Origin: Chitinophagaceae bacterium
GTDB taxonomy: Bacteria; Bacteroidota; Bacteroidia; Chitinophagales; Chitinophagaceae
NCBI GenBank assembly: GCA_022843585.1
Contig: JALHNJ010000017.1
Coordinates: 1 to 49,768, forward strand
Length of the DNA: 49,768 bases
Reading direction: 5' to 3'
Position 1 is the first letter of the stretch, and every line of letters begins with the position of its first letter. The notes beneath the pieces were generated by a model that was not told where the DNA came from, ran no database searches, and was given only the letters and a program-made list of their open reading frames with translations. Shown in pieces: positions 1 through 7,498 of this stretch. The position numbers and the translations under genes are program-made.

Positions 1-72
1 TTAAAACAGGTATTTGCGGTAGTAAAAAACAACAGCTTGTATCAACCTAACTATTGTTCACCTAAACCCTAA
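1..72 (+). other. Possible 3' end of an upstream gene
   Basis: Reading from base 1, the plus strand stays open for 23 codons and stops at TAA 70-72. A second plus frame is also open for about 15 codons, so this is weak. It may be the tail of a gene that starts left of the window, or chance. No motif is recognisable. Confidence 0.15.
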
Positions 73-108
73 AAAAGTAAAAAATTTATTTGCTTTTTTA
101 CACAGTTC

Positions 109-120
109 ATGTAAGCAGCC
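109..120 (+). repeat. Left arm of inverted repeat flanking a lipoprotein gene
   Basis: The 12 bases ATGTAAGCAGCC match the reverse complement of 710-721 exactly. With one mismatch the match extends over about 16 bases. The two arms bracket the lipoprotein gene at 132-677 closely, as expected for a small mobile cassette or a very long-range stem. No target-site duplication is visible outside the arms. Confidence 0.6.
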
Positions 121-131
121 GTTTTTCTTGT

Positions 132-677
132 TCAGTTTTTCAGATGTACAAACCAGTATTCGTCGTCGATTTCACAACCTTTTCTTTTTATGTCACCGTC
201 TGTCAAAACACTATACCTGGCGAGTTTTGAAATATTTTCGAAGCTATTTTCTTTAAAAAGCTCAAAGTAATCTTTTTCAAAATAAAAGTCCATGCTAACG
301 TCAAACTGCCATTTATTGTCTTTGAGAAAACCTCGAACGGTTCTTGCAGTCGCAAATACTAAGTCAGGGGGTCTTGATTTTTTTAAAACTATCAACATAC
401 ATTCGGTACTGTCTTTCTTAAAAAAAATTGCATCATCAATTTGATTGGTCACAACTTCAGGAACGCCAAAGTATTCTTTTTTTGTTTTTAGTATTGGGAA
501 AGTGTCACGAAAGGCAGACATTACCTCGTTATATAATTGGGTCTTTTTTAATAGCATCAGCTTTTCGTCGTAGCACTTGTTTTTATCAAAAATAATTTTG
601 TCTTTTGGATTTGTCGTCTGACATGAAGAAGTTGAAACCAGAAATGAGAAAACTGAAATTTGTATTAAAATTTTCAT
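132..677 (-). CDS. Small hypothetical lipoprotein
   Basis: This 181-residue protein has a lipoprotein signal. A hydrophobic N-terminal stretch ends in a lipobox-like STSSC with the acylated cysteine at residue 19, so it should be anchored in a membrane facing the periplasm or the cell surface. The rest is rich in Lys, Asp and Phe with alternating charged and aromatic residues, and shows no motif I recognise. The gene stands alone, transcribed leftwards, and is bracketed by inverted repeats at 109-120 and 710-721. It is A/T-rich and looks less like its neighbours, which with the repeats suggests recent acquisition (inference). The start was chosen because it places the signal peptide at the N-terminus. 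Confidence 0.7.
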   Translation of the reverse strand: MKILIQISVFSFLVSTSSCQTTNPKDKIIFDKNKCYDEKLMLLKKTQLYNEVMSAFRDTFPILKTKKEYFGVPEVVTNQIDDAIFFKKDSTECMLIVLKKSRPPDLVFATARTVRGFLKDNKWQFDVSMDFYFEKDYFELFKENSFENISKLARYSVLTDGDIKRKGCEIDDEYWFVHLKN

Positions 678-709
678 GGAATATGTTTCTCGGAGGTCGT
701 TAATAAAAT

Positions 710-721
710 GGCTGCTTACAT
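710..721 (-). repeat. Right arm of inverted repeat flanking a lipoprotein gene
   Basis: GGCTGCTTACAT is the exact reverse complement of 109-120. It lies about 33 bp upstream of the lipoprotein start codon, so it is also in the leader or promoter region of that gene. Confidence 0.6.
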
Positions 722-723
722 AT

Positions 724-840
724 GTATTGTCGAATATACGAACTAAGAATATTTTAGAACTTAAATATTGTCGCTGTGATTATCATCACATTAGAGTATT
801 TTATGCAAGATTTTAAATTTTTATAAAGTTGCGACAATAC
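724..840. repeat. Three copies of a TATTGTCG motif, one inverted
   Basis: GTATTGTCG occurs at 724-732, TATTGTCGC at 766-774, and the reverse complement GCGACAATAC at 831-840. The last pairs with either of the first two over 9 bases. They lie in the gene-poor A/T-rich stretch between the lipoprotein gene and the dnaK terminator. They could be operator half-sites, or remnants of the event that brought in the lipoprotein gene. The function is unknown. Confidence 0.4.
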
Positions 841-848
841 ACTTACAA

Positions 849-880
849 TAAAGCCCTTACGAAATTTCGTAAGGGCTTTA
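849..880. terminator. Intrinsic terminator downstream of dnaK
   Basis: A 32-bp perfect palindrome is built around AAGCCCTTACG and its complement, with an AAATTT centre. It lies about 33 bp beyond the dnaK stop. The arms end in T or A runs on both strands, so it can stop transcription from either side. Only the dnaK side has a gene that needs it. Confidence 0.85.
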
Positions 881-912
881 TTATTTAAAGATTCAGTTAA
901 CTTAATCAGCGG

Positions 913-2817
913 TTACTTCACTTCCTCGTACGGCACATCTGTTACATTATCTGCACCGGCTGTAGCATCTGCAGTTTGCTGTCCTGCATCCGCACCGGGT
1001 TGTTGTGCACCGCCTTCTGTATTCTTATACATGTCTTCACTGGCGGCGGTCCATGCGGCATTCAATTCAGTCATTGCTGTATCAATTGCTGCTATATCCT
1101 GTAACTTATGGGCTTCTTTTAATTTTTCTGCCGCTACTTCGATCGCTGTTTTCTTTTCAGCAGGTATCTTATCGCCGTATTCCTTCAATTGTTTTTCTGT
1201 CTGGAACACCAAACTATCTGCCTGGTTCAACTTTTCTACTTTTTCTTTCTCGGCTTTATCACTTGCTTCGTTGGCTTTTGCTTCGGCCTTCATTTTTTCT
1301 ACTTCTTCTTTGCTTAAACCACTGCCTGCTTCAATATGTATCTTTTGTTCTTTACCGGTGCCTTTATCTTTTGCAGTAACATGTAAGATACCGTTAGCAT
1401 CAATATCAAATGTTACTTCGATCTGTGGTACACCTCTTGGTGCTGGTGGAATATTATCCAGGTTAAACATACCAAGGCTCTTATTGTCCTTACTCATGCT
1501 GCGTTCGCCCTGCAATACATGTATCTGTACACCGGGCTGGTTATCGCTTGCAGTAGAGAACACTTCTGATTTTTTAGTTGGTATGGTTGTATTACTTGGG
1601 ATCAACGGTGTCATTACTCCACCCATTGTTTCAATACCCAAAGAAAGTGGCGTTACATCGAGCAACAACACATCTTTGATCTCACCTGTCATTACCGCAC
1701 CTTGTATAGCTGCACCTACCGCTACCACTTCATCCGGGTTTACACTGCGGTTTGCTTTTTTACCAAAGAATTTTTCTACGATCTCCTGTACTTTTGGAAT
1801 ACGGGTGCTACCTCCTACCAATATCACTTCATCAATTTGCGAAGTAGACAGGCCCGCATCTTTCAATGCAGCTTCGCAAGGTTTTAAGCAACGGGCAAAT
1901 AAATTATCGGCCAATGCTTCAAATTTTGCACGGCTTAATTTTTTTACCAGGTGCTTTGGCACTCCATCCACTGCAGTGATATAAGGAAGATTAATTTCTG
2001 TTTCGCTGCTTGACGACAATTCCACTTTAGCTTTTTCAGACGCTTCTTTTAAACGCTGTAAAGCCATCGGGTCTTTGCGCAGATCAATTGCTTCGTCTTT
2101 TTTAAATTCATCCGCCAACCAATCCATTATCACTTTATCAAAGTCATCTCCACCGAGATGTGTATCACCGTTGGTAGATTTTACTTCGAATACACCATCG
2201 CCTAATTCCAATACAGAAATATCGAACGTACCACCACCAAGGTCAAATACAGCGATCTTCTGGTCTTGTTTTGCTTTATCTAAACCATAGGCCAATGCTG
2301 CGGCAGTAGGTTCGTTCACAATACGGCGAACATTGAGGCCGGCAATTTCACCCGCTTCTTTGGTGGCCTGACGTTGTGCATCGTTAAAATAAGCAGGTAC
2401 GGTAATTACCGCTTCTGTTACTTCATGGCCAAGGTAATCTTCAGCTGTTTTCTTCATTTTCTGCAACACCATGGCTGAAATTTCCTGTGGGGTATATAAT
2501 CTGCCATCTATGTCAATACGAACGGTATTATTGTCACCTTTTGCCACTTTATAGCTCCAATGGCTGATCTCTTCCGTTACTTCATCAAACTGGCGGCCCA
2601 TAAAACGCTTTACCGAAGTAATAGTGTTATGCGGGTTGGTGATAGCCTGGCGTTTAGCCGGATCACCCACTTTACGTTCGCCATTCTTTAAAAAAGCCAC
2701 TACAGATGGGGTTGTACGGCGTCCCTCATCGTTGGCAATTACCACTGGCTCGTTGCCTTCCATTACGGAAACACAGCTATTAGTGGTACCTAAGTCAATT
2801 CCTATTATTTTTCCCAT
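913..2817 (-). CDS. dnaK: Molecular chaperone DnaK (Hsp70)
   Basis: This is the cytoplasmic ATP-dependent Hsp70 chaperone, which works with DnaJ and GrpE to fold and disaggregate proteins. The 634-residue length is normal. Visible are the first Hsp70 signature [10 protein letters not shown] (residues 6-15), the second [14 protein letters not shown] (about 190-203), the third [11 protein letters not shown] (about 331-341), the interdomain linker [16 protein letters not shown], and a C-terminal helical lid with a Gly/Gln/Ala-rich tail ending in EEVK. ATG at 2817 begins the conserved [10 protein letters not shown]. The gene is monocistronic here, with a strong palindromic terminator at 849-880. 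dnaJ and grpE are not in the window. I could not find a convincing CIRCE or heat-shock operator upstream. Confidence 0.99.
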   Translation of the reverse strand: MGKIIGIDLGTTNSCVSVMEGNEPVVIANDEGRRTTPSVVAFLKNGERKVGDPAKRQAITNPHNTITSVKRFMGRQFDEVTEEISHWSYKVAKGDNNTVRIDIDGRLYTPQEISAMVLQKMKKTAEDYLGHEVTEAVITVPAYFNDAQRQATKEAGEIAGLNVRRIVNEPTAAALAYGLDKAKQDQKIAVFDLGGGTFDISVLELGDGVFEVKSTNGDTHLGGDDFDKVIMDWLADEFKKDEAIDLRKDPMALQRLKEASEKAKVELSSSSETEINLPYITAVDGVPKHLVKKLSRAKFEALADNLFARCLKPCEAALKDAGLSTSQIDEVILVGGSTRIPKVQEIVEKFFGKKANRSVNPDEVVAVGAAIQGAVMTGEIKDVLLLDVTPLSLGIETMGGVMTPLIPSNTTIPTKKSEVFSTASDNQPGVQIHVLQGERSMSKDNKSLGMFNLDNIPPAPRGVPQIEVTFDIDANGILHVTAKDKGTGKEQKIHIEAGSGLSKEEVEKMKAEAKANEASDKAEKEKVEKLNQADSLVFQTEKQLKEYGDKIPAEKKTAIEVAAEKLKEAHKLQDIAAIDTAMTELNAAWTAASEDMYKNTEGGAQQPGADAGQQTADATAGADNVTDVPYEEVK

Positions 2818-2899
2818 GTCTTTAAATTTTAATGGATTCGCAAATATTAGTCAATCATTGTGCCGTGAGGGGATAAATGCAAAAATGGCAGGAATTTTC

Positions 2900-2927
2900 A
2901 GTTCGTTGTTCATAGTTCTTAGTTCGT
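2900..2927 (+). repeat. Heptamer array (GTTCnnn family), copy 1
   Basis: Four imperfect 7-bp units, GTTCGTT, GTTCATA, GTTCTTA and GTTCGTG, lie upstream of dnaK. They face the inverted copy at 3031-3067 across about 100 bp of unique DNA, so the two arrays form an imperfect long-range inverted repeat. Confidence 0.7.
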
Positions 2928-3030
2928 GGCAGGCTTTGGGATGTAAGAGTTCCTTTAAGTGATGTAAAAGCGAAGACGTTAAAAATCCATCCGATCCTTT
3001 TGGATATGGGCATTTTCAAACTCCTTCTTT

Positions 3031-3067
3031 GAACGATGAACCCCGAACTATGAACTATGAAGAACTA
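3031..3067 (-). repeat. Heptamer array (TTCATAG family), copy 2, at a stop codon
   Basis: Read on the minus strand this is TAG followed by 7-bp units such as TTCATAG, TTCATAG, TTCGGGG and TTCATCG. The stop codon TAG of the gene ending at 3065 is the first part of the array. The orientation is opposite to copy 1. Confidence 0.7.
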
Positions 3068-3763
3068 TTTCAGGTTTTGAGTTATTGATTGGGCGGTATC
3101 GCTGATTTTTTTCAACAAATTGGAGAGGGTGCTCATCATTTTACTCATTCTATCCATGGCCATTTGAAGCCGGAGGGATTCCATTTCTCCCATTTCACTC
3201 ATGGAGTCGAGGTGGCTTTTCGTTTGCTTCACCATTGCATCCATATCAGCTTTTGAAATAGATTTGTTTAAAGCACCAGATCTAACCAATTTTATCGCAT
3301 CAGGATTATTTCCTTTCTGCAATGCTTTTGTGCGGCTATTTAGGAACTTGAATGAATCCAATTGTATAGCTGACATTGCTTTTTCTTTCTGCATTGAAGA
3401 TAGCAGTTCCCGTTGCTTTGCTTTTTGTTCATTGATGGATTTTACTTTTGCCATTATTGCTTTCAAATCTTCCTGTGCAGATTTTGATGCCTGCATTAAT
3501 ACAAGAAAGCAAAGGGCTTCAATGTCTGCTGTATTCAATGAACCCAATTGAGCCCAGCTGGTAGCTTGTGTTTTTACTTCTGCTTCCGTTTGTCCTTTCT
3601 GCTGTACAGTTGCGGCTGTATTCTTTATCCAGTTAATATGTTTTGGATTTATCTGTCGCATCATTTGTGTAAACAGTGCAGCAGCACCTGCTGTATCCGG
3701 CTTTTGCGAAAAACCCTGCATGCAATAAAATGCAGTGCTGATAATAAGGAGTATAATTTTCAT
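3065..3763 (-). CDS. Secreted coiled-coil hypothetical protein
   Basis: This 232-residue protein starts at ATG 3763. The reading frame continues upstream to a GTG at 3832, but ATG 3763 puts a clean signal peptide (MKIILLIISTAFYCMQGFSQ) at the N-terminus. The mature part is rich in Lys, Gln, Met and Ser. Long helical stretches include a KSINEQKAKQREL segment and a C-terminal run with many Met and Leu heptads, so it is probably an extended helical or coiled-coil periplasmic protein. I do not recognise the family. The stop codon lies in a heptamer array shared with other gene ends here. It is divergent from the YdeI-like operon that begins at 3877. Confidence 0.7.
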   Translation of the reverse strand: MKIILLIISTAFYCMQGFSQKPDTAGAAALFTQMMRQINPKHINWIKNTAATVQQKGQTEAEVKTQATSWAQLGSLNTADIEALCFLVLMQASKSAQEDLKAIMAKVKSINEQKAKQRELLSSMQKEKAMSAIQLDSFKFLNSRTKALQKGNNPDAIKLVRSGALNKSISKADMDAMVKQTKSHLDSMSEMGEMESLRLQMAMDRMSKMMSTLSNLLKKISDTAQSITQNLK

Positions 3764-3876
3764 AAAAAAGGTTTTGGTACTTAAAGTTCGACTTTTTGGT
3801 GTACAATGGAAAAGGCAATTTTCAAGAAGCACTAATCCGCCAGTAATAGTATTTTCGTTTCATAAAATCAGTTGCA

Positions 3877-4539
3877 ATGGCCAGTTCCATTTCCGATAAA
3901 TTAAAGATCAAGCCCCAATTTTCCTTGTTGACCATTAATGCTCCTGCTAATTTTAAAAAAGAATTGCAACCCTTACCTGCCGGAGTAAAGATCAGCGACA
4001 CAACAAAAGAGTACGACCAGGTACATTGGTTTGTACTGAACAGGGCGCAACTGGAAAAGGAAATGAGTAAGGTAATGAAACTGGTAAAGCCGGATATAAC
4101 GGTGTGGGTGTATTATCCTAAAGGCACATCTAAAATTCAAACAGACCTGACAAGAGATAAGGGATGGGATTGCTTGCTGACAGAAGGAGATAAACTTACA
4201 TGGATAAATCTTATAGGTTTTGATGATACCTGGAGCACATTTGGTTTCCGAGCAAAGACGGAAGCTGATAAAAAGAAAGAAGCCAATAAACCAGAACGGG
4301 AAATCTTTAAGTGGGTAGACCCGAAAGCAAAAACAGTAAAGTTGCCGGATGATGTAGCAGCCGCATTGAAAAAAAATAAAAAGCAAGCTGCTTATTTTAA
4401 TACGCTTTCATTTACCAATAAGAAAGAATACATCGAATGGATCGTAACAGCAAAAAGAGAAGAAACAAGAACAGAACGAATAAACGGTACGATTGAGCGG
4501 CTGGGCAAACAATGGAAAAACCCGGCGAACCGGGGTTAA
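3877..4539 (+). CDS. YdeI/OmdA-like protein
   Basis: This 220-residue cytoplasmic protein is the first gene of a four-gene cluster. The N-terminal half (about 5-125) resembles the small DUF3052-like fold, with a VHWFVLNRAQLEKE segment and a VWVYYPKGTSK strand. The C-terminal half has the OmdA (bacteriocin-protection, YdeI/OmpD-associated) signature: LPDDVAAALKKNKKQAAYFNTL, then a long basic helix EYIEWIVTAKREETRTERI, ending in a W-rich tail. The family name comes from a reported bacteriocin-protection phenotype, but the biochemical role is unknown. A DUF1801 gene follows after 6 bp. These two families often occur together in stress or accessory operons, and co-transcription is likely here. 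Confidence 0.8.
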   Translation: MASSISDKLKIKPQFSLLTINAPANFKKELQPLPAGVKISDTTKEYDQVHWFVLNRAQLEKEMSKVMKLVKPDITVWVYYPKGTSKIQTDLTRDKGWDCLLTEGDKLTWINLIGFDDTWSTFGFRAKTEADKKKEANKPEREIFKWVDPKAKTVKLPDDVAAALKKNKKQAAYFNTLSFTNKKEYIEWIVTAKREETRTERINGTIERLGKQWKNPANRG

Positions 4540-4545
4540 TACTAC

Positions 4546-4983
4546 ATGGCAACCATTCGCAAAATACATCCTGACTTTTTGCCTCTTTTAGAATTGAAAG
4601 AGAAAAGCATCATTGACCTGTTCAAAGACTTGCGGGAGTATGTGTTAGAAATTTATCCCGACGCTAATGAAATGTTGTATCACACTCATGCATTAACAGC
4701 AGTGTTTTCTATTTCAGAAAAATTATCCGATGCGTTTTGCATGATAAATATTTATACTAATCATTTAAATCTTGGATTTAATAAAGGCACATTTATAAAA
4801 GACCCGCACCAGTTATTAACCGGAACAGGAAATTTGATACGGCATATTCCCATTGCCAGCCCGGCCGATTATAGAAATAAAAAAGTAAAAGACCTGGTAA
4901 AAACAGCGGCAGCGTTTGCTATTAAGGACATTGATAAACCAACTAAAGTATCTGGTACAACAATTTCAAAAATCAAGAAATAA
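4546..4983 (+). CDS. DUF1801 domain protein
   Basis: This 145-residue protein matches the DUF1801/YdhG-type fold. It has an N-terminal helix, a DLREYVLEIYPDANEMLYHTHA segment, a central IYTNHLNLGFNKG strand, and the typical LTGTGNLIRHIPI motif at about 92-104. The fold is related to the frataxin-like/SAV4671-like family, but no biochemical activity is established for close relatives. It lies 6 bp after the YdeI-like gene, and its TAA is directly followed by the ATG of the GNAT gene. The three are therefore almost certainly co-transcribed and probably translationally coupled. Confidence 0.8.
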   Translation: MATIRKIHPDFLPLLELKEKSIIDLFKDLREYVLEIYPDANEMLYHTHALTAVFSISEKLSDAFCMINIYTNHLNLGFNKGTFIKDPHQLLTGTGNLIRHIPIASPADYRNKKVKDLVKTAAAFAIKDIDKPTKVSGTTISKIKK

Positions 4984-5442
4984 ATGCTGACCTTAAAAAG
5001 AACCAATAGCAGCGATAAGGACTTTCATAAGCTAATTGAAAAATTGGATAGCTATCTTTTTGAGCAATATGGCAAGCTCCAGGAATTTTATGGGCAATAT
5101 AACAGCGTTGAGAACATTCCCACCGTAGTAATTGCTTATATCGAGAATGAGCCAGCCGGTTGCGGTTGTTTCAAGCAATTTGATGAAAGCTCTGTGGAAG
5201 TGAAAAGAATGTTTGTTGCCAACGAGTACAGGGGGAAAGGAATTGGTGCAGCCATTCTTACTGCATTAGAAAATTGGGCAGCAGAGCTTGGGCAAAAATC
5301 CACTGTACTGGAATTAGGGAATAATCAACCAGAAGCTATTCGTCTTTATACAAAACAAGGCTATACTGTAATTCCTAATTATGGTCAGTATATTGGAATT
5401 GAAGCAACAAGTATTTGTATGAAGAAAGAATTACCTTCATAA
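4984..5442 (+). CDS. GNAT family N-acetyltransferase
   Basis: This 152-residue acetyltransferase uses acetyl-CoA; the acceptor is unknown. The GNAT core is clear: strand 4 VEVKRMFVANEYRGKGIG carries the pyrophosphate-binding RGKGIG loop (about residues 82-87), followed by helix AAILTALENWA, strand STVLELGNNQPEAIRLY and the YTKQGYTVIPNYG end. Such small stand-alone GNATs often modify small molecules or antibiotics, but nothing here fixes the substrate. The start ATG abuts the previous stop codon with no gap. The downstream AraC-type gene overlaps or abuts its end. Confidence 0.88.
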   Translation: MLTLKRTNSSDKDFHKLIEKLDSYLFEQYGKLQEFYGQYNSVENIPTVVIAYIENEPAGCGCFKQFDESSVEVKRMFVANEYRGKGIGAAILTALENWAAELGQKSTVLELGNNQPEAIRLYTKQGYTVIPNYGQYIGIEATSICMKKELPS

Positions 5443-5858
5443 GAGTGCAAATAACAACGGATATATACCAACGTATAGTTGCCGCCAAAATCTATATTGA
5501 CGAGAATTACCAGGAGGATATTGACCTGGAACAAATATCCAAACAGGCTTTTCTATCCCGTTTTCATTTTCATCGTTTATTTAGTCATGTATATAAGAAA
5601 ACACCGCATCAATATGTAACACAAAAAAGATTGGATGCCGCTAAAATCTTATTAGCAAAAGAAGGCATCAGCATTACTGATGTTTGTAACAGCATCGGCT
5701 TTGAAAGTCTTGGCTCCTTCAGTTCTTTGTTTCGCAAACAAAACGGCTATTCCCCACAGTATTACCGCAATATTGCCTGGTTGAAAAAGAAATTAGAAAA
5801 AGAACAACCGAAAAAATTTATTCCGTGTTGTTTTATTGAGCAGTTGAAGATATGCTGA
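5415..5858 (+). CDS. AraC-family regulator reduced to its DNA-binding domain
   Basis: At most 147 residues long, this is essentially only the double helix-turn-helix domain. Helix-turn-helix 1 lies around DLEQISKQAFLSRFHFHRLF and helix-turn-helix 2 around SITDVCNSIGFESLGSFSSLF, followed by the signature GYSPQYYRN. The usual sensor domain is absent. After the signature a basic tail with CC and a terminal C follows. The start is uncertain: the frame opens at TTG 5415 inside the GNAT gene, and GTG 5445 (just after the GNAT stop) is a good alternative, since no ATG precedes the first helix. As last gene of the YdeI-DUF1801-GNAT operon it is a natural candidate for its own regulator (inference). 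It is convergent with the lipoprotein gene, 7 bp away. Confidence 0.85.
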   Translation: MYEERITFIRVQITTDIYQRIVAAKIYIDENYQEDIDLEQISKQAFLSRFHFHRLFSHVYKKTPHQYVTQKRLDAAKILLAKEGISITDVCNSIGFESLGSFSSLFRKQNGYSPQYYRNIAWLKKKLEKEQPKKFIPCCFIEQLKIC

Positions 5859-5865
5859 CCGTTCC

Positions 5866-6591
5866 CTACATTGTTTTCACTCCATAAAAATTTCCTGAAC
5901 CGGGCTGTGGAACTGTAGGGTGTTCGCTCCATGTTCCAGAGGCTGCATTTGCCGTAACAGATCCTGTAAAATTTACAGTGGTACCCGGAATATGACCACT
6001 TATTGTTCGTGTAGTATTGTTGTAAACTCCCCAGAGATAGGTAGGCACTCTGTCTACATGACAAAGACCTTCAAATGCGGTACTTTCTGATGTTATAACG
6101 AAATTCCAGGCATTATAAGGAGCACCGCTCTGACCACCGGTATAAGTACCTTCAAATACCCATACAAATTTTTGTGAAGTTTCTTTTAGAGCAGCCATAG
6201 CCATACTTGGATGACCAGGTATAGTAGGATTAAGTACAGGATTAGTACCATCGGCATTTATAGAAAACACAACACTCCAACTACCGTCGGTAAATATAGC
6301 ATTAGAAATAGCCTGTCCGGATGTCCATCCTGAAAGATTGGCAGCAGGCAACGTTTTGGTCACACCATCCACAGTTATAATCATTTCCTTTTTCCCATCC
6401 TGTAAATCAATCTTGAAGTTACCAGTTGACCCTACAAGCATTCCTTTATAGATGCCTCCACTTTTGCTATCATGTTCAGCTTTTGCTTCCGGTTTTTCCT
6501 GAGACGCTAAATCACCACCTTTTTTACTGCATGAATGCGTTGTTAAAAAAAGAACGACCAACAAGCATATTATCCTGATTATATTTTTCAT
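5866..6591 (-). CDS. Hypothetical lipoprotein
   Basis: This 241-residue protein has a lipoprotein signal: charged MKN, a hydrophobic run, then TTHSC with the lipid-bearing cysteine at residue 21. The mature part begins with a low-complexity, charged linker (about 22-45) and then shows alternating strands rich in Gly, Thr, Trp and Asn, such as GNFKIDLQDGKKEMIITVDG and WVFEGTYTGGQSG. This suggests an all-beta domain exposed in the periplasm or on the surface. The family is not recognised. It is transcribed alone, convergent to the AraC-type gene, with an unusually long upstream gap on its 5' side. Confidence 0.75.
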   Translation of the reverse strand: MKNIIRIICLLVVLFLTTHSCSKKGGDLASQEKPEAKAEHDSKSGGIYKGMLVGSTGNFKIDLQDGKKEMIITVDGVTKTLPAANLSGWTSGQAISNAIFTDGSWSVVFSINADGTNPVLNPTIPGHPSMAMAALKETSQKFVWVFEGTYTGGQSGAPYNAWNFVITSESTAFEGLCHVDRVPTYLWGVYNNTTRTISGHIPGTTVNFTGSVTANAASGTWSEHPTVPQPGSGNFYGVKTM

Positions 6592-7014
6592 AATAATCCA
6601 TTTATGATAAAAAAATCTGAATACACCAGCAATTTAAAAGCGAAAAGGCTTCCGGTCAATTCCCCTTTTTGGGGATAAATGCCTATTATAATTTGATTGT
6701 AAATATAAATAAATATTTTTTAGCTAAACTATATATAGTGGAGATAATCGATTGGGTATTGGCTCCATCGGAGCCTTTTTTACCACTGTTTATGGACGAT
6801 TCCTGCAGAGTCTGCCTAAAACGATTAATTGATATTATAAACAAAGAATCCCATTAAAACATATTGATTTAGCTAAGCGACATTGAAAAGTATATATGGG
6901 AGAAATGGGCTGTATTCTCTTTTCTATTAAATATCGTCCATTCTACTTTAAAAGCAAGATTCGAGAAACAAGTTCCACCCCTCTCTCCTATATTCACTTT
7001 ATTAAATCAATTGT
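6592..7014. other. 423-bp gene-free stretch between lipoprotein and VOC genes
   Basis: This is the longest non-coding stretch in the window and is very A/T-rich. It holds the divergent leaders of the two flanking genes, a CCCCTTTTTGGGG hairpin near 6662-6674, and a classic intrinsic terminator at 6761-6781 that serves no annotated gene. A 62-codon frame with a TTG start (6669-6857) crosses the terminator and is not believed. Confidence 0.6.
6761..6781 (+). terminator. Orphan intrinsic terminator (plus strand)
   Basis: GGCTCC-ATC-GGAGCC is directly followed by six T on the plus strand, a textbook rho-independent terminator. The minus strand has no T-run on the matching side, so it acts rightwards. 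The nearest plus-strand gene ends 900 bp upstream, with an opposing gene in between. It therefore more likely ends an unannotated short transcript starting in 6600-6740. Confidence 0.75.
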
Positions 7015-7449
7015 ATGGTAACAAAATTCTCACACACTACCCTCTTTGTTCTTGACCAGGATAAAGCCTATAATTTTTATGTGAACATCCTTGGCTTTAA
7101 GGTAAACACCGATGCTACAATGGAAAGTGGTTATCGTTGGCTCACACTCAATCCACCAGAACAACCCGATCTGGAAGTAGTATTGATGCCAGTACTGCAT
7201 GAGAGCATGGTGAAAAGCGAAAGCTGCCCCGAAGGTTTTGATGAGGAAACCCGCAGTGCTTTTAAATTACTGATGGAAAAAGGAATATTAGGAGCAGGTG
7301 TAATGTACACTACGGATTGTCGTGCCTCGTTCGAAGAGCTGAAATCAAAAGGAGTTTCTATTACTGAGCCGAAAGAACAGTTTTATGGGTTAGAATGTGT
7401 GGTGAAGGATGGTTGCGGCAACTGGTTTAGTATGACACAGCCTAAATAG
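7015..7449 (+). CDS. VOC (glyoxalase/dioxygenase fold) family protein
   Basis: This 144-residue protein of the vicinal-oxygen-chelate fold has two beta-alpha-beta-beta-beta halves. The first holds HTTLFVLDQDKAYNFYVNILGF and YRWLTLNPPEQPDLEVVLMP. The second holds AGVMYTTDCRASFEELKSKGV and FYGLECVVKDGCGNWFSMTQP. Potential metal ligands are His8, Glu65 in the DLEVVLM strand, and the C-terminal strand. Such proteins isomerise, cleave or bind small molecules, and the substrate cannot be told from sequence. The gene is monocistronic. Its stop codon TAG is the first part of a heptamer array, followed by a palindrome at 7478-7498. Confidence 0.85.
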   Translation: MVTKFSHTTLFVLDQDKAYNFYVNILGFKVNTDATMESGYRWLTLNPPEQPDLEVVLMPVLHESMVKSESCPEGFDEETRSAFKLLMEKGILGAGVMYTTDCRASFEELKSKGVSITEPKEQFYGLECVVKDGCGNWFSMTQPK

Positions 7450-7470
7450 TTCTCAGTTCAAAGTTCCGGG
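7447..7470 (+). repeat. Heptamer array at the VOC gene stop codon
   Basis: The units AGTTCTC, AGTTCAA and AGTTCCG begin inside the TAG stop codon of the VOC gene. The array runs directly into the palindrome at 7478-7498. Confidence 0.65.
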
Positions 7471-7477
7471 TTTTGAG

Positions 7478-7498
7478 CCTGCCTGTCGGCAGACAGGT
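7478..7498. repeat. Palindrome, CCTGCCTGTC/GGCAGACAGG type
   Basis: CCTGCCTGTCGGCAGACAGG folds into a hairpin with one mismatch. A near-identical 21-bp palindrome is inserted in the DUF2851 gene at 32509-32529 and a partial copy lies at 9637-9651, so this is a dispersed family. No T-run follows, so it is not a normal terminator. Confidence 0.7.

Noticed and set aside
849-880. 32-bp palindrome as a dif site or replication-origin element
   Set aside because: It lies right after the dnaK stop with terminal A/T runs, is fully explained as a terminator, and lacks the asymmetric centre of XerCD sites.
1031-1984. 317-codon open frame opposite dnaK
   Set aside because: It is the complementary shadow of dnaK codons, has no domain, start signal or conserved pattern, and dnaK itself is unmistakable.
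6669-6857. 62-codon frame in the long gap
   Set aside because: TTG start, no recognisable feature, and the strong plus-strand terminator at 6761-6781 cuts through the middle.
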